From positions 62,001 to 126,000 of the forward strand of contig NZ_CANMJY010000007.1 in NCBI RefSeq assembly GCF_947498345.1: a DNA stretch of 64,000 bases, read 5' to 3'. Made by a program: the position numbers and the translations under genes. Position 1 is the first letter of the stretch, and each line of letters starts with the position of its first letter. Below are positions 1-7,942 of the stretch, piece by piece. Below the pieces are notes generated by a model that worked only from the letters and a program-made list of their open reading frames with translations, was not told the origin of the DNA and ran no database searches. The DNA is from an uncultured Winogradskyella sp. (GTDB lineage: Bacteria; Bacteroidota; Bacteroidia; Flavobacteriales; Flavobacteriaceae).

Positions 1-1273
1 CACCATATTTTCTGGCAATTTTACCTAGATAATCCCCACTTCTTACACGATATCTAACCCTAGTATCTGTATTAAAAAGCTGTGGTAAAGGCTTTTCGCG
101 TTTATCAAACTCTGCTTTTGCAAATGCATAAATCTTCTCCTCATTAGATGTAAAAACACCTACAGCTTCTCTAGGTAAACGTAACACATAGGTCTTACCT
201 TCAACTTTTGGAATAATATCTAGTTTGTAAGATGGGTTTAAAAATTGAAGCTCTTCTATATTAACTCCTGTAGTTTCAGCAACTTGATCTAAAGTAATCA
301 TTTGCTTTACATGAACCGTATCGGTTTGAATATGCTGAAAAGGCGGTCGTTCTGGCTTGAAGCCATGTTCTTTTGCATATTCAAAAATATACATAGTAGC
401 TAAGAATGCTGGCACATAACCTGCCGTTTCTCTTGGTAAGTGTGGACGAATGTTCCAATAGTTTTGGTAACCTCCTGAACGTCTAATGGCTTTGTTTACA
501 TTTCCCGGTCCTGAATTATACGCTGCTAATGCTAAATCCCAATCACCAAATATTTTATACAATCGTGATAAGTATTGTGCTGCAGCTGTAGTTGATTCTA
601 TAGGGTCACTGCGCTCATCTACATAACTACTTACATCTAACTCATATTCTTTCCCTGTAGTAAACATAAACTGCCATAAGCCTGAAGCACCAACTCTAGA
701 CCTTGCTCTTGGCTTTAAGGCAGATTCTACAATAGACAAATACTTCATCTCTAATGGAATGTTGTAATTATCAAATTCTTGCTCAAACATTGGAAAGTAA
801 AAGTGACTCAAGCCCATTAACCTCTCCATAGATTTTCTTCTGTGCTTAAGATATCTTTTTATTACACTCTCTAAGGATGGGTTATATTCTACATTAAAAG
901 GTGTTCTGGCATTCAGGCGTTTCAGTCTTGCTTTGAGTGTGTCTGTAGTTAATTCTGGATAATCAACCGGCTCATAAGTGAGTTCGGTAACTGACTTGTA
1001 TATGGTATCAAATAGTGAATTACTATACAATTCATCTAACCATTTTTGATCTAATTCTGCCGCTTCTGGTAAATCTTCCAGATTTTTAACACCCAAGGAA
1101 TCTACTTCCGCAGGAATCATTTTTCCATCGACAACAAACTTACCATCAATAAGTGAGTCGTTGACTTTTTTTGTTTCAGAAATTGGTTTAGCAATAGTAT
1201 CTGTCTTTGTTTGAGAAAACCCAAAACACATGGTTATATAAACCAATGTAGATATTACTGACTTAATTCTCAT
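1..1273 (-). CDS. MltD-like lytic transglycosylase with LysM repeats, 3' end cut by window edge
   Basis: Periplasmic muramidase-type enzyme that cleaves peptidoglycan between MurNAc and GlcNAc to give anhydro ends. The frame is open from an ATG at 1273 to the window edge, so about 424 residues are visible and the C-terminus is missing. Seen: a signal peptide ending near CFGFSQ, an SLT domain with the catalytic Glu at residue 183 in the motif SIVESALKPRARS followed by GASGLWQFM, and YNSGPGNVNKAI further on. A LysM repeat lies around residues 317-365, and a second begins near residue 410 (RVRSGDYLGKIARKYG) and runs off the edge. This order (SLT then LysM) is that of MltD. It lies 61 nt downstream of pgk on the same strand. 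Family assignment is firm; the exact number of LysM repeats is unknown. Confidence 0.9.
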   Translation of the reverse strand, partial: MRIKSVISTLVYITMCFGFSQTKTDTIAKPISETKKVNDSLIDGKFVVDGKMIPAEVDSLGVKNLEDLPEAAELDQKWLDELYSNSLFDTIYKSVTELTYEPVDYPELTTDTLKARLKRLNARTPFNVEYNPSLESVIKRYLKHRRKSMERLMGLSHFYFPMFEQEFDNYNIPLEMKYLSIVESALKPRARSRVGASGLWQFMFTTGKEYELDVSSYVDERSDPIESTTAAAQYLSRLYKIFGDWDLALAAYNSGPGNVNKAIRRSGGYQNYWNIRPHLPRETAGYVPAFLATMYIFEYAKEHGFKPERPPFQHIQTDTVHVKQMITLDQVAETTGVNIEELQFLNPSYKLDIIPKVEGKTYVLRLPREAVGVFTSNEEKIYAFAKAEFDKREKPLPQLFNTDTRVRYRVRSGDYLGKIARKYG

Positions 1274-1334
1274 AAATAATAGATTTGATACTTCTTTAAA
1301 CGCTATAGGGTCTAAAATAGTGTTTTTTAGATTA

Positions 1335-2522
1335 TCAGTCTAAAATCGCAGCAATCCCGGGAAGTGTTTTTCCCTCTAGACTTTCTAACATAGCACCTCC
1401 ACCAGTGCTTACATAGCTTACCTTATTTTCAAAACCGAATTGTTTAACCGCTGCAACGGAATCTCCTCCTCCAACAAGAGAAAATGCACCGTTTTTAGTC
1501 GAACTTGCAATGGAATCACCTAATGCTATGGTTCCTTTAGCAAAACTTTCCATTTCAAAAACACCAAGAGGTCCATTCCAAAGAATAGTTTTACATTCAT
1601 TAACTACGACATCAAAATTTTCTAGTGATTTTGGACCCGCATCAAGTCCTTGCCATCCCTCAGGAATATGCTCTACATCTACAACTTGTGTATTAGCATC
1701 ATTACTAAAAGCATCTGCAGCAATAACATCAACAGGTAAGTGAATTTTTACACCTTTTGCCTCAGCTTGTTTCATAATATCTAGTGCCAATTCCATTTTA
1801 TCGTCTTCACATATAGAATCACCAATACTTCCACCCTGAGCTTTTATAAAAGTGAATGTCATTCCTCCTCCTATAATGAGATGGTCTACTTTGTCTAATA
1901 TATTTTCGATAACTGTGATTTTTGAAGACACTTTTGCGCCACCTAGCACTGCTAAAACAGGTTTTTCACCATCTTCTAAAACCTTTTTTATGCTTTCAAT
2001 CTCTTTTGCCAACAAATACCCAAAACATTTTGCTTCTGGGAAAAATTGTGCAACTATTGTTGTAGAGGCGTGTGCTCTGTGTGCCGTTCCGAAGGCATCA
2101 TTAACATAAATATCTCCTAATCTAGAGAGTTGCTCAGCAAAATCTTTATCACCTTGTTTTTCTTGGTCGTGAAAACGTAAATTCTCCAATAGCAAAATCT
2201 CACCTGCCTGTAATGCTTTTGCTTTTGCTTCAGCTTCTTCACCAATACAATTGCTTACAAACGTTACTTCTACACCTAAAATATCTTCAATTTTTGGAAT
2301 AATGTGCTTTAATGAAAACTCTTCCTGAACACCTTTTGGTCTTCCTAAATGTGACATTAAAACACAGCTTCCACCATCTTCTAATATTTTAATGATTGTA
2401 GGTTTTGCAGATACAATTCTTGTTGCATCAGTAACCTCAAAACTATCATTTAGTGGTACATTAAAATCTACACGGATTAATGCTTTTTTATTATTAAAAT
2501 CGAAATCGTTTAGTGTCTTCAT
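1335..2522 (-). CDS. pgk: Phosphoglycerate kinase
   Basis: Cytosolic glycolytic enzyme that transfers phosphate from 1,3-bisphosphoglycerate to ADP. Seen: RVDFNVPLN at residues 17-25, MSHLGRPKG, the RAHAST segment, [18 protein letters not shown] and the C-terminal GGGDSVAAV and GGGAMLE nucleotide-binding segments, all in family order. An in-frame TTG lies 84 nt further upstream, but I chose the ATG at 2522. It gives 395 residues, the usual length, begins with MKTLNDFDF like other Bacteroidota Pgk, and sits just downstream of a good promoter that the longer form would overlap. The MltD-like gene follows on the same strand. Confidence 0.97.
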   Translation of the reverse strand: MKTLNDFDFNNKKALIRVDFNVPLNDSFEVTDATRIVSAKPTIIKILEDGGSCVLMSHLGRPKGVQEEFSLKHIIPKIEDILGVEVTFVSNCIGEEAEAKAKALQAGEILLLENLRFHDQEKQGDKDFAEQLSRLGDIYVNDAFGTAHRAHASTTIVAQFFPEAKCFGYLLAKEIESIKKVLEDGEKPVLAVLGGAKVSSKITVIENILDKVDHLIIGGGMTFTFIKAQGGSIGDSICEDDKMELALDIMKQAEAKGVKIHLPVDVIAADAFSNDANTQVVDVEHIPEGWQGLDAGPKSLENFDVVVNECKTILWNGPLGVFEMESFAKGTIALGDSIASSTKNGAFSLVGGGDSVAAVKQFGFENKVSYVSTGGGAMLESLEGKTLPGIAAILD

Positions 2523-2540
2523 GTTATAAATTTTGGAAAA

Positions 2541-2572
2541 CAAATATAAGTCCATAATGGTCATTAGACAAA
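2541..2572 (-). promoter_or_regulatory. pgk promoter (Bacteroidota type)
   Basis: On the minus strand TTTG (2569-2572) is followed after 20 nt by TATATTTG (2541-2548), an exact match to the Bacteroidota primary-sigma -7 consensus TAnnTTTG with normal spacing. The pgk ATG lies 18 nt downstream, giving a short leader. Confidence 0.75.
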
Positions 2573-2651
2573 CAGAAACTTTAAGCCATTTTAAAATCAA
2601 ACTCAAACATCAATCTCTATACGTAAAGTTTTATAACGGTAAAATATTGTA

Positions 2652-2659
2652 TAGCTTTG
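2652..2659 (+). promoter_or_regulatory. -7 box directly before the delta' gene
   Basis: TAGCTTTG matches TAnnTTTG exactly and ends only 4 nt before the ATG at 2664. Transcription would start at or next to the start codon, suggesting a leaderless mRNA. No clear TTTG -33 element is present at the expected distance, only a T-rich GTTTT at 2628-2632. Confidence 0.5.
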
Positions 2660-2663
2660 CGAT

Positions 2664-3821
2664 ATGTTATTTTCAGACGTTTTAGGTCAGAATCATATCA
2701 AAAATCATCTCACAACAAGTGTTGATGCTGGAAGAATTGCACATGCCCAGTTATTTGTTGGCCCAGAAGGTTCTGGTACGTTGCCAATGGCTTTGGCTTA
2801 TGCGCAATATATTCTTTGCGGAAATTCTAATGGTGAAAATACTGGTGGCAATGACTCCTGTAACTTAAAGTTTAAAAACTTTTCGCATCCCGACTTACAT
2901 TTTGCCTTTCCGGTAACGACAAGTGATAAAGTAAAAAGTAAGCCTGTTTCTAATTTTTATTTAGAAGAATGGCGCCAACTTCTAGACCAGCAACCTTATG
3001 GTAATCTTTTTGATTGGTACAGGTTGCTTGGTGTTGATAATAAGCAAGGGCAAATAGGTGTAGATGAAGCTCATGAGATTGTAAAGTCACTAACGCTTAA
3101 GTCCTATGAAGGTGGTTATAAAGTAATGATTATATGGATGGTTGAGAAAATGAACACTGCTTCGGCAAACAAGCTTCTTAAACTTATTGAAGAGCCGCCA
3201 GAGAAAACCGTTTTTATACTTATAGCAGAAGATGAAGAGCAAATTATAAACACCATTAGATCGCGTTGCCAAATCCTTCATTTTCCTCCTTTAGCTGAAA
3301 ATGTCATTGCAGAAGCGCTTGTGTCTAAATACCATATTGAGACTGCCGTAGCAATAAAAATTGCGCACCAAGCTAATGGTAATTTTAATAAAGCCTGTGA
3401 TTTAATTTATCAGGACAGTGAAGACATTCAATTTGAAAAGTGGTTTATTTTGTGGGTGCGATCTGCATTTAAAGCAAAAGGCAATAAAAGTGCTATACAC
3501 GATTTAATTTCATGGTCCGAAGAAATTGCCAAAACTGGTCGTGAAACACAAAAGAAGTTTTTGGCCTTTTGTTTAAATTATTTTAGGCAAGCCTTATTGC
3601 TTAATTATAAAGCTAATGACTTAGTATATGTAGAACCAAAATCAGAAAGTTTTAAATTAGAAAAGTTTGCTCCTTTTGTACACGATTCTAATATTATAGA
3701 AATTTCTAACGAATTACAAAACGCCATATATCACATAGAGCGCAACGGAAACTCTAAGATTATTCTTACTGATTTATCAATTAAATTAACACGTTTACTG
3801 CATAAAAAAAGCCAAGCATAA
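2664..3821 (+). CDS. holB: DNA polymerase III subunit delta' (clamp loader)
   Basis: AAA+ subunit of the clamp-loader complex that opens and loads the beta sliding clamp. Seen: the N-terminus MLFSDVLGQNHIKNHL and GRIAHAQLFVGPEGSGT typical of delta'/DnaX, VDEAHEIVKSLTLKSYEGGYKVMII, NKLLKLIEEPPEKTVFIL and the SRC-type motif IRSRCQILHF. The Walker A position (residues 33-40) reads GPEGSGTL, so the catalytic Lys is missing, as in the non-ATP-hydrolysing delta' subunit. The usual four-Cys zinc module is also reduced. At 385 residues it is of normal length. Its stop codon sits in the loop of a shared terminator with the converging gene. Confidence 0.9.
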   Translation: MLFSDVLGQNHIKNHLTTSVDAGRIAHAQLFVGPEGSGTLPMALAYAQYILCGNSNGENTGGNDSCNLKFKNFSHPDLHFAFPVTTSDKVKSKPVSNFYLEEWRQLLDQQPYGNLFDWYRLLGVDNKQGQIGVDEAHEIVKSLTLKSYEGGYKVMIIWMVEKMNTASANKLLKLIEEPPEKTVFILIAEDEEQIINTIRSRCQILHFPPLAENVIAEALVSKYHIETAVAIKIAHQANGNFNKACDLIYQDSEDIQFEKWFILWVRSAFKAKGNKSAIHDLISWSEEIAKTGRETQKKFLAFCLNYFRQALLLNYKANDLVYVEPKSESFKLEKFAPFVHDSNIIEISNELQNAIYHIERNGNSKIILTDLSIKLTRLLHKKSQA

Positions 3822-3831
3822 GCTCGGCTTT
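3808..3831. terminator. Bidirectional terminator between convergent genes
   Basis: Two 10-nt arms (AAAGCCAAGC at 3808-3817 and GCTCGGCTTT at 3822-3831) pair with one mismatch around an ATAA loop. A and T runs lie on the outer sides, so it can act for both the delta' gene and the Skp-like gene. The delta' TAA overlaps the loop. Confidence 0.7.
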
Positions 3832-3858
3832 AATATTTTTAGTTTAGAAGTTTTAGTT

Positions 3859-4425
3859 CTATTCCTTAGTACTTTTGTCTTCTGCAGAAGCCTCATCTGT
3901 CTCTTTATTGTCTTTTTTACTATAGCTATCATTAATAGCCTTAATTACTATCTCAGTAATGTCTTTAGCTTCTTCACCATATAAAACGCTACCAGCCTGG
4001 TTTTTTCCAAATATAAATGTATAGCCGTTGCTTTTTCCATAATCTTCAACAAAGTCATTGACTTTTAAAATCACAGAATCCATTTCGGTATTAAAAGCCT
4101 GTTGCATTATCTGCTGCTCATACTGAATTTGCTGTTGCAAAATTTGTTGTTTTTGACCTAGTTCCTGGTATTTTTCTTGCTGTGCTTTTTTAGACATTTT
4201 AGCTGCAGCCAAATTAAAGGCTTGTGCTTCGATCTGAAAAGCCTGACCAATACTATCTGTTTTCTTTTTAAAGGCTTCGTCTTTAGCCTTAAATTCTTCT
4301 TCAAGATCAATTTTCATTTGATAATCATTAATTACCTTTCCATTATCAATGAATGCAACTTTTTCCTGCTTCTGACAAGATGAAAATGATGTTGCAATGA
4401 TTAGACCTAAAATTATTCTTTTCAT
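3859..4425 (-). CDS. OmpH/Skp-like periplasmic chaperone, probable lipoprotein
   Basis: Skp-type holdase predicted to bind unfolded outer-membrane proteins in the periplasm. Seen: an N-terminal signal with a lipobox-like TSFSSC, then VAFIDNGKVINDYQMKIDLEEEF, as in OmpH family proteins. A long Gln/Lys/Glu-rich helix follows (residues about 40-115) that would form the tentacle coiled coil, and then a short beta/alpha cap with YTFIFGKNQAGSVLYG. The C-terminal 20 residues are acidic and Lys-rich. The ATG at 4425 was chosen over one 30 nt upstream because it directly begins the signal peptide and follows a -7 box. It is 188 residues, near the family norm. Substrates cannot be inferred. Confidence 0.85.
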   Translation of the reverse strand: MKRIILGLIIATSFSSCQKQEKVAFIDNGKVINDYQMKIDLEEEFKAKDEAFKKKTDSIGQAFQIEAQAFNLAAAKMSKKAQQEKYQELGQKQQILQQQIQYEQQIMQQAFNTEMDSVILKVNDFVEDYGKSNGYTFIFGKNQAGSVLYGEEAKDITEIVIKAINDSYSKKDNKETDEASAEDKSTKE

Positions 4426-4452
4426 AATTCTATAATTCAAATTTAATTTTTG

Positions 4453-4460
4453 CAAATGTA
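4453..4460 (-). promoter_or_regulatory. -7 box of the Skp-like gene
   Basis: On the minus strand this reads TACATTTG (TAnnTTTG exact). The start codon lies 27 nt downstream. It also shows that the upstream in-frame ATG is not the start. No convincing -33 element. Confidence 0.5.
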
Positions 4461-4639
4461 TAAAAGTTAGCTTGTGATTTTAGTAAATTCCCAACTATTC
4501 ATTAAATCTATACAAACAATCACTACGTATAATTAAAACTTATTAAAAACAAATTGAAATAAAGCGATTTAAGCGCATTTTAATTTCTAGACTTATAATC
4601 TAGTATTTTACATTAATTAATTAAATAGGCGTCTTTTAT

Positions 4640-5497
4640 TTAAGAATATTGCTGTTTTAAGATGTATATGTGAGACGAATATTCTTTTGAACGTTTTGCT
4701 TTTTGATTTGAAAGCATCCCGGTCCAAAATGCTTTAAAAGGATTCATGAATCCTGATTTATATTTTTCAGAAAGTAAACTCACGTAATAGGAATCAAAAA
4801 TCATTGGTATAGTTTTCTTTAGTTCTATTCCCTCCTTTTTAAATATTTTTTCAATTGAAGTTTTAGAAAAATGCCATAAGTGTCTTGGCACATCATAAGC
4901 TGCCCAAAAGTTTTCGTAATACAAAGCGTCATAACTTTTATAATTAGGAACCGCAATTACTAAAGTTCCTTTTGGTTTTAAAAGGTGTTTAAATCGTTTT
5001 ATATGTGTTTCTATATTAGGTAAATGCTCTAGTACATGCCATAGCGTAATCACATCAAAACTGTTAGCCTCTAACTTCTCTAGATGTTCTATTTCAAAAA
5101 CGGAATGCTTGGTTTTAGAATTCGCAATGTGCCTTGCGTTTTCATTTGGTTCAATTCCTGTAATTTTCCAATTATCTTTTTGAGCTACATCTAAAAAATC
5201 ACCTGTGCCACATCCGATATCTAAGAGCGTTTTATCATCAGAATTGAATGAGTTAATCAATTTCAACTTCCGTTTTAAAGATATATTTCTAACAACATGA
5301 TAAACTCTCTCTAAAAGATTTCGCTTGGTGTCTGTATGCGAAATATAGTTTTCACTCATATAATATTCTGAAAGGTTTTCTGCTTTGGGTTGAGGAAAGG
5401 TCTCCAACATATCGAGTTCTTCATTATACAATAATTGAAATTCTTCACCCGAAACTGAGTGATCTTTCACCTTTAAATATGTTGCTTTGTTATTCAT
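4640..5497 (-). CDS. Class I SAM-dependent methyltransferase (target unknown)
   Basis: Cytosolic methyltransferase of the Methyltransf_11/23 type. Seen: the SAM-binding motif I LLDIGCGTGD at residues 91-100, an acidic end of strand 2 (ITGIEPNENA), motif DVITLWHVLEHLPN, and GTLVIAVPNYKSYDALYYENFWAAYDVPRHLWHF. The last stretch resembles the ubiquinone/polysaccharide-type family with the Arg-His-Leu signature. The N-terminal 50 residues precede the fold and may bind substrate. It is 285 residues. It follows mnmG in the same orientation but is separated by a parS-like site and an interspersed repeat. The substrate cannot be told from the sequence; surface glycan or lipid is possible. Confidence 0.8.
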   Translation of the reverse strand: MNNKATYLKVKDHSVSGEEFQLLYNEELDMLETFPQPKAENLSEYYMSENYISHTDTKRNLLERVYHVVRNISLKRKLKLINSFNSDDKTLLDIGCGTGDFLDVAQKDNWKITGIEPNENARHIANSKTKHSVFEIEHLEKLEANSFDVITLWHVLEHLPNIETHIKRFKHLLKPKGTLVIAVPNYKSYDALYYENFWAAYDVPRHLWHFSKTSIEKIFKKEGIELKKTIPMIFDSYYVSLLSEKYKSGFMNPFKAFWTGMLSNQKAKRSKEYSSHIYILKQQYS

Positions 5498-5505
5498 TTA
5501 AAAAA

Positions 5506-5532
5506 GGCTTTCGACTCCGCTCAGCCTGACAG
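5506..5532. repeat. Short interspersed intergenic repeat, copy 1
   Basis: An island of higher GC in AT-rich intergenic DNA: GGCTTTCGACTCCGCTCAGC, then CTGACAG. The ends GGCT/AGCC can pair. Its right end TCAGCCTGACAG matches TCAGGGTGACAG of the repeat at 12756-12778 at 10 of 12 positions, so the two look like variants of one family. Similar elements are familiar from intergenic regions of Bacteroidota genomes (from memory, unchecked). Confidence 0.6.
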
Positions 5533-5554
5533 AAGAGATTCTAGATTTAATGAT

Positions 5555-5570
5555 TGTTTCACGTGGAACA
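5555..5570. promoter_or_regulatory. parS-like ParB-binding site 1
   Basis: TGTTTCACGTGGAACA is identical to the reverse complement of the 16-bp bacterial parS consensus TGTTCCACGTGAAACA. It lies 7 nt beyond the mnmG stop codon (minus strand). ParB dimers nucleate here to build the partition complex, and such sites cluster near replication origins. A second copy lies at the other end of mnmG. Confidence 0.88.
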
Positions 5571-5576
5571 TTTATT

Positions 5577-7448
5577 TTATCGCCCCAAGTATACTAATAA
5601 AACAGAAACATCATTTGGTGACACACCGCTTATTCGAGAAGCCTGAGATATGGTTACTGGTTGAATTTTCGTTAGCTTTTGCCTCGCCTCCATACTCATA
5701 GATTTCAGCTTTGAGTAATCAAAATTTGAAGGGATTTTTACACTTTCTAAACGATTTAATTTGTCTGCATTATTCTTTTCTTTCTCGATATATCCAGCAT
5801 ATTTCACCTGAATTTCTGTTTGCTCTATAACCTCAACGTCTAAGTTATTATTAGAAATGTAACTCTCAACAGATGCTACTTTGCGCATATCATCTATTGT
5901 AATATTTGGTCTTGCATAAAGCTTAAACATCTTGTCTTGTTGTTTTACTTTAGCAGAGTTCTTGGATTCTAAGACTGGATTTATTTCATCTGGTTTTACG
6001 CTTGTGTCTCTAAAAAATTGAACAAAAGCATCAGATTTAGATTGCTTTTCTTCCATTCTTCTAAGCCGTTTTTCTGATGCCAATCCTAAATCGTATCCTT
6101 TAGGTGTTAATCTAAAATCCGCATTATCTTGCCTTAAAAGTGTTCGGTATTCTGCTCTAGATGTAAACATGCGATAAGGCTCTTCCGTGCCCTTAGTAAT
6201 CAAGTCGTCTATTAAAACACCTATATAAGCCTCGTCCCGTTTCAACTTAAAAGCTTCTTTTTCCTGAACTTTAAGACTCGCATTTATACCAGCCATTAAT
6301 CCTTGTGAAGCTGCTTCTTCATAACCAGTTGTTCCATTAATCTGTCCCGCAAAAAACAAACCATCTACCAACTTTGTTTCGAGCGTATGCTTTAATTGTG
6401 TTGGTGGGAAATAGTCATACTCTATAGCGTAACCTGGTCTAAAGAATTTTACATTCTCAAAACCTTTTACGGACTTTAAAGCCTTGTATTGAACATCTTC
6501 AGGTAAGGATGTGGAGAAACCATTTACATATACCTCAACAGTATTCCAACCCTCAGGTTCTACAAACAATTGATGCCTGTCTTTATCTGCAAAACGATTA
6601 ATTTTATCTTCAATAGACGGACAATATCTTGGCCCTACACTTTTAATTCTACCATTAAACATTGGCGAACGATCAAAACCTTCTCGCAATAAATTATGAA
6701 CTTCTGGGCTTGTGTAAGTCATATGACAAGACCGTTGTTCTTGCAGTGGTTTTGTAACGTCTAAATAAGAGAATTTTTCTGGGTTTTCATCACCTGGTTG
6801 TTCTATCATGACAGAATAGTCCAGAGACCTTCCATCAACCCTTGGTGGCGTACCTGTTTTCATTCTACCAGAATCAAAACCTATTTCAATTAGCTCCTCT
6901 GTAATTCCTGTAGCAGCTCTTTCGCCTGCTCTACCACCACCAAAATTTTTGTCACCGATATGAATAAGCCCGTTTAAAAAAGTTCCATTAGTTAGAACTA
7001 CAGTTTTAGCTTTTACTTCAATTCCCAACGATGTTTTAACTCCGACAACCTTATCTTTTTCAATAAGTAACCCAGAAACCATTTCCTGATAAAAATCAAG
7101 GTTAGCAGTATTTTCTAAAAGCAATCTCCAATCTTCAGCAAAACGCATTCGATCAGACTGACATCTGGGACTCCACATTGCTGGTCCCTTAGATTTATTA
7201 AGCATCTTAAATTGGATGGCAGAAGTATCAGAAACGATTCCGCTATACCCTCCTAACGCATCAATCTCACGCACAATCTGACCTTTAGCAATTCCTCCCA
7301 TAGCAGGATTACAAGACATCTGTGCAATGTTCTGAAGGTTCATTGTAATCAACAACGTCTTACTACCCATATTGGCAGCAGCAGCAGCAGCCTCACTACC
7401 TGCGTGACCTGCACCAACTACAATAACATCGTAAACATCATTAAACAT
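5577..7448 (-). CDS. mnmG: tRNA uridine 5-carboxymethylaminomethyl modification enzyme MnmG (GidA)
   Basis: FAD-dependent enzyme that with MnmE installs the cmnm5 group on U34 of tRNAs reading NNA/NNG codons. Seen: the dinucleotide-binding motif GAGHAGSEAA at residues 12-21, CNPAMGGIAKGQIVREIDALGG, FLNGLIHIG, RMKTGTPPRVDGRSLDYS, GPRYCPSIEDKI, FFAGQINGTTGYEEAASQG, and the C-terminal helical domain ending SRISGVSPNDVSVLLVYL. Length (623) is normal. It is transcribed in the same direction as ybeY and the DUF4175 gene upstream. It is bracketed by two parS-like sites, one 15 nt before its start codon, so ParB binding could affect its expression. Confidence 0.98.
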   Translation of the reverse strand: MFNDVYDVIVVGAGHAGSEAAAAAANMGSKTLLITMNLQNIAQMSCNPAMGGIAKGQIVREIDALGGYSGIVSDTSAIQFKMLNKSKGPAMWSPRCQSDRMRFAEDWRLLLENTANLDFYQEMVSGLLIEKDKVVGVKTSLGIEVKAKTVVLTNGTFLNGLIHIGDKNFGGGRAGERAATGITEELIEIGFDSGRMKTGTPPRVDGRSLDYSVMIEQPGDENPEKFSYLDVTKPLQEQRSCHMTYTSPEVHNLLREGFDRSPMFNGRIKSVGPRYCPSIEDKINRFADKDRHQLFVEPEGWNTVEVYVNGFSTSLPEDVQYKALKSVKGFENVKFFRPGYAIEYDYFPPTQLKHTLETKLVDGLFFAGQINGTTGYEEAASQGLMAGINASLKVQEKEAFKLKRDEAYIGVLIDDLITKGTEEPYRMFTSRAEYRTLLRQDNADFRLTPKGYDLGLASEKRLRRMEEKQSKSDAFVQFFRDTSVKPDEINPVLESKNSAKVKQQDKMFKLYARPNITIDDMRKVASVESYISNNNLDVEVIEQTEIQVKYAGYIEKEKNNADKLNRLESVKIPSNFDYSKLKSMSMEARQKLTKIQPVTISQASRISGVSPNDVSVLLVYLGR

Positions 7449-7462
7449 AATTCTATTCTTGT

Positions 7463-7478
7463 TGTTCCACGTGGAACA
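7463..7478. promoter_or_regulatory. parS-like ParB-binding site 2
   Basis: TGTTCCACGTGGAACA is a perfect 16-bp palindrome and differs from the parS consensus by one base. It lies in the 86-nt gap between ybeY and mnmG, 15 nt before the mnmG start. Together with the site at 5555 it brackets mnmG about 1.9 kb apart. Confidence 0.88.
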
Positions 7479-7534
7479 TTTTATGAATCTAAAAATTTAT
7501 AGCGCGCAAAGATACACTGAAATAGTCATTTTCG

Positions 7535-7942
7535 CTAACGTTTACCTAAGTAGTAATCTTCCTTGCTTCGCATTAATTCGGTATCTTCATCAGATTTGTC
7601 CTTATATCCACAATAATGCAAAACACCATGAATGATAACTCTAGCCAATTCATCTTTGAACTTTACATTAAACTCAGATGCATTTTCTTCAACGCGTTCT
7701 ACAGAGATGTAAATATCGCCATGTAGTTCTTTTCCTACCGAATAGTCGAAGCTAATTATGTCAGTTAAGGTGTCGTGATTTAGAAACTCAACATTGATCT
7801 TATGTAGATATTCATCAGAACAGAATATATAATTAATCTCACCCTGCTTACAATTTTCTTCGGTAATGGTGTTAGAAATCCATTTAGAAATTTGATCTGG
7901 TTGCTCTAGTTCAAAATTGGTCTCGTAATTAAAACTAATCAT
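7535..7942 (-). CDS. ybeY: Endoribonuclease YbeY (16S rRNA maturation)
   Basis: Zinc-dependent endoribonuclease involved in 16S 3'-end processing and 70S quality control. Seen: LNHDTLTDIISFDY, HGDIYIS, and the metal motif RVIIHGVLHYCGYKD at residues 101-115. The first two His ligands are H105 and H109. The third position of the usual H-x3-H-x5-H is Asp115, a substitution I believe is common in Bacteroidota YbeY. Length is 135, slightly short of the 150 of E. coli. The start overlaps the end of the DUF4175 gene by 8 nt, so the two are translationally coupled. Confidence 0.93.
   Translation of the reverse strand: MISFNYETNFELEQPDQISKWISNTITEENCKQGEINYIFCSDEYLHKINVEFLNHDTLTDIISFDYSVGKELHGDIYISVERVEENASEFNVKFKDELARVIIHGVLHYCGYKDKSDEDTELMRSKEDYYLGKR

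Noticed and set aside
1325-1345. Hairpin TTTTAGA / TCTAAAA overlapping the pgk stop as a terminator
   Set aside because: The stem is AT-only and no T run follows it on the minus strand, so read-through into the MltD-like gene is more likely.
2523-2606. N-terminal extension of Pgk from a TTG
   Set aside because: It runs through the promoter; the ATG at 2522 gives the standard N-terminus and length.
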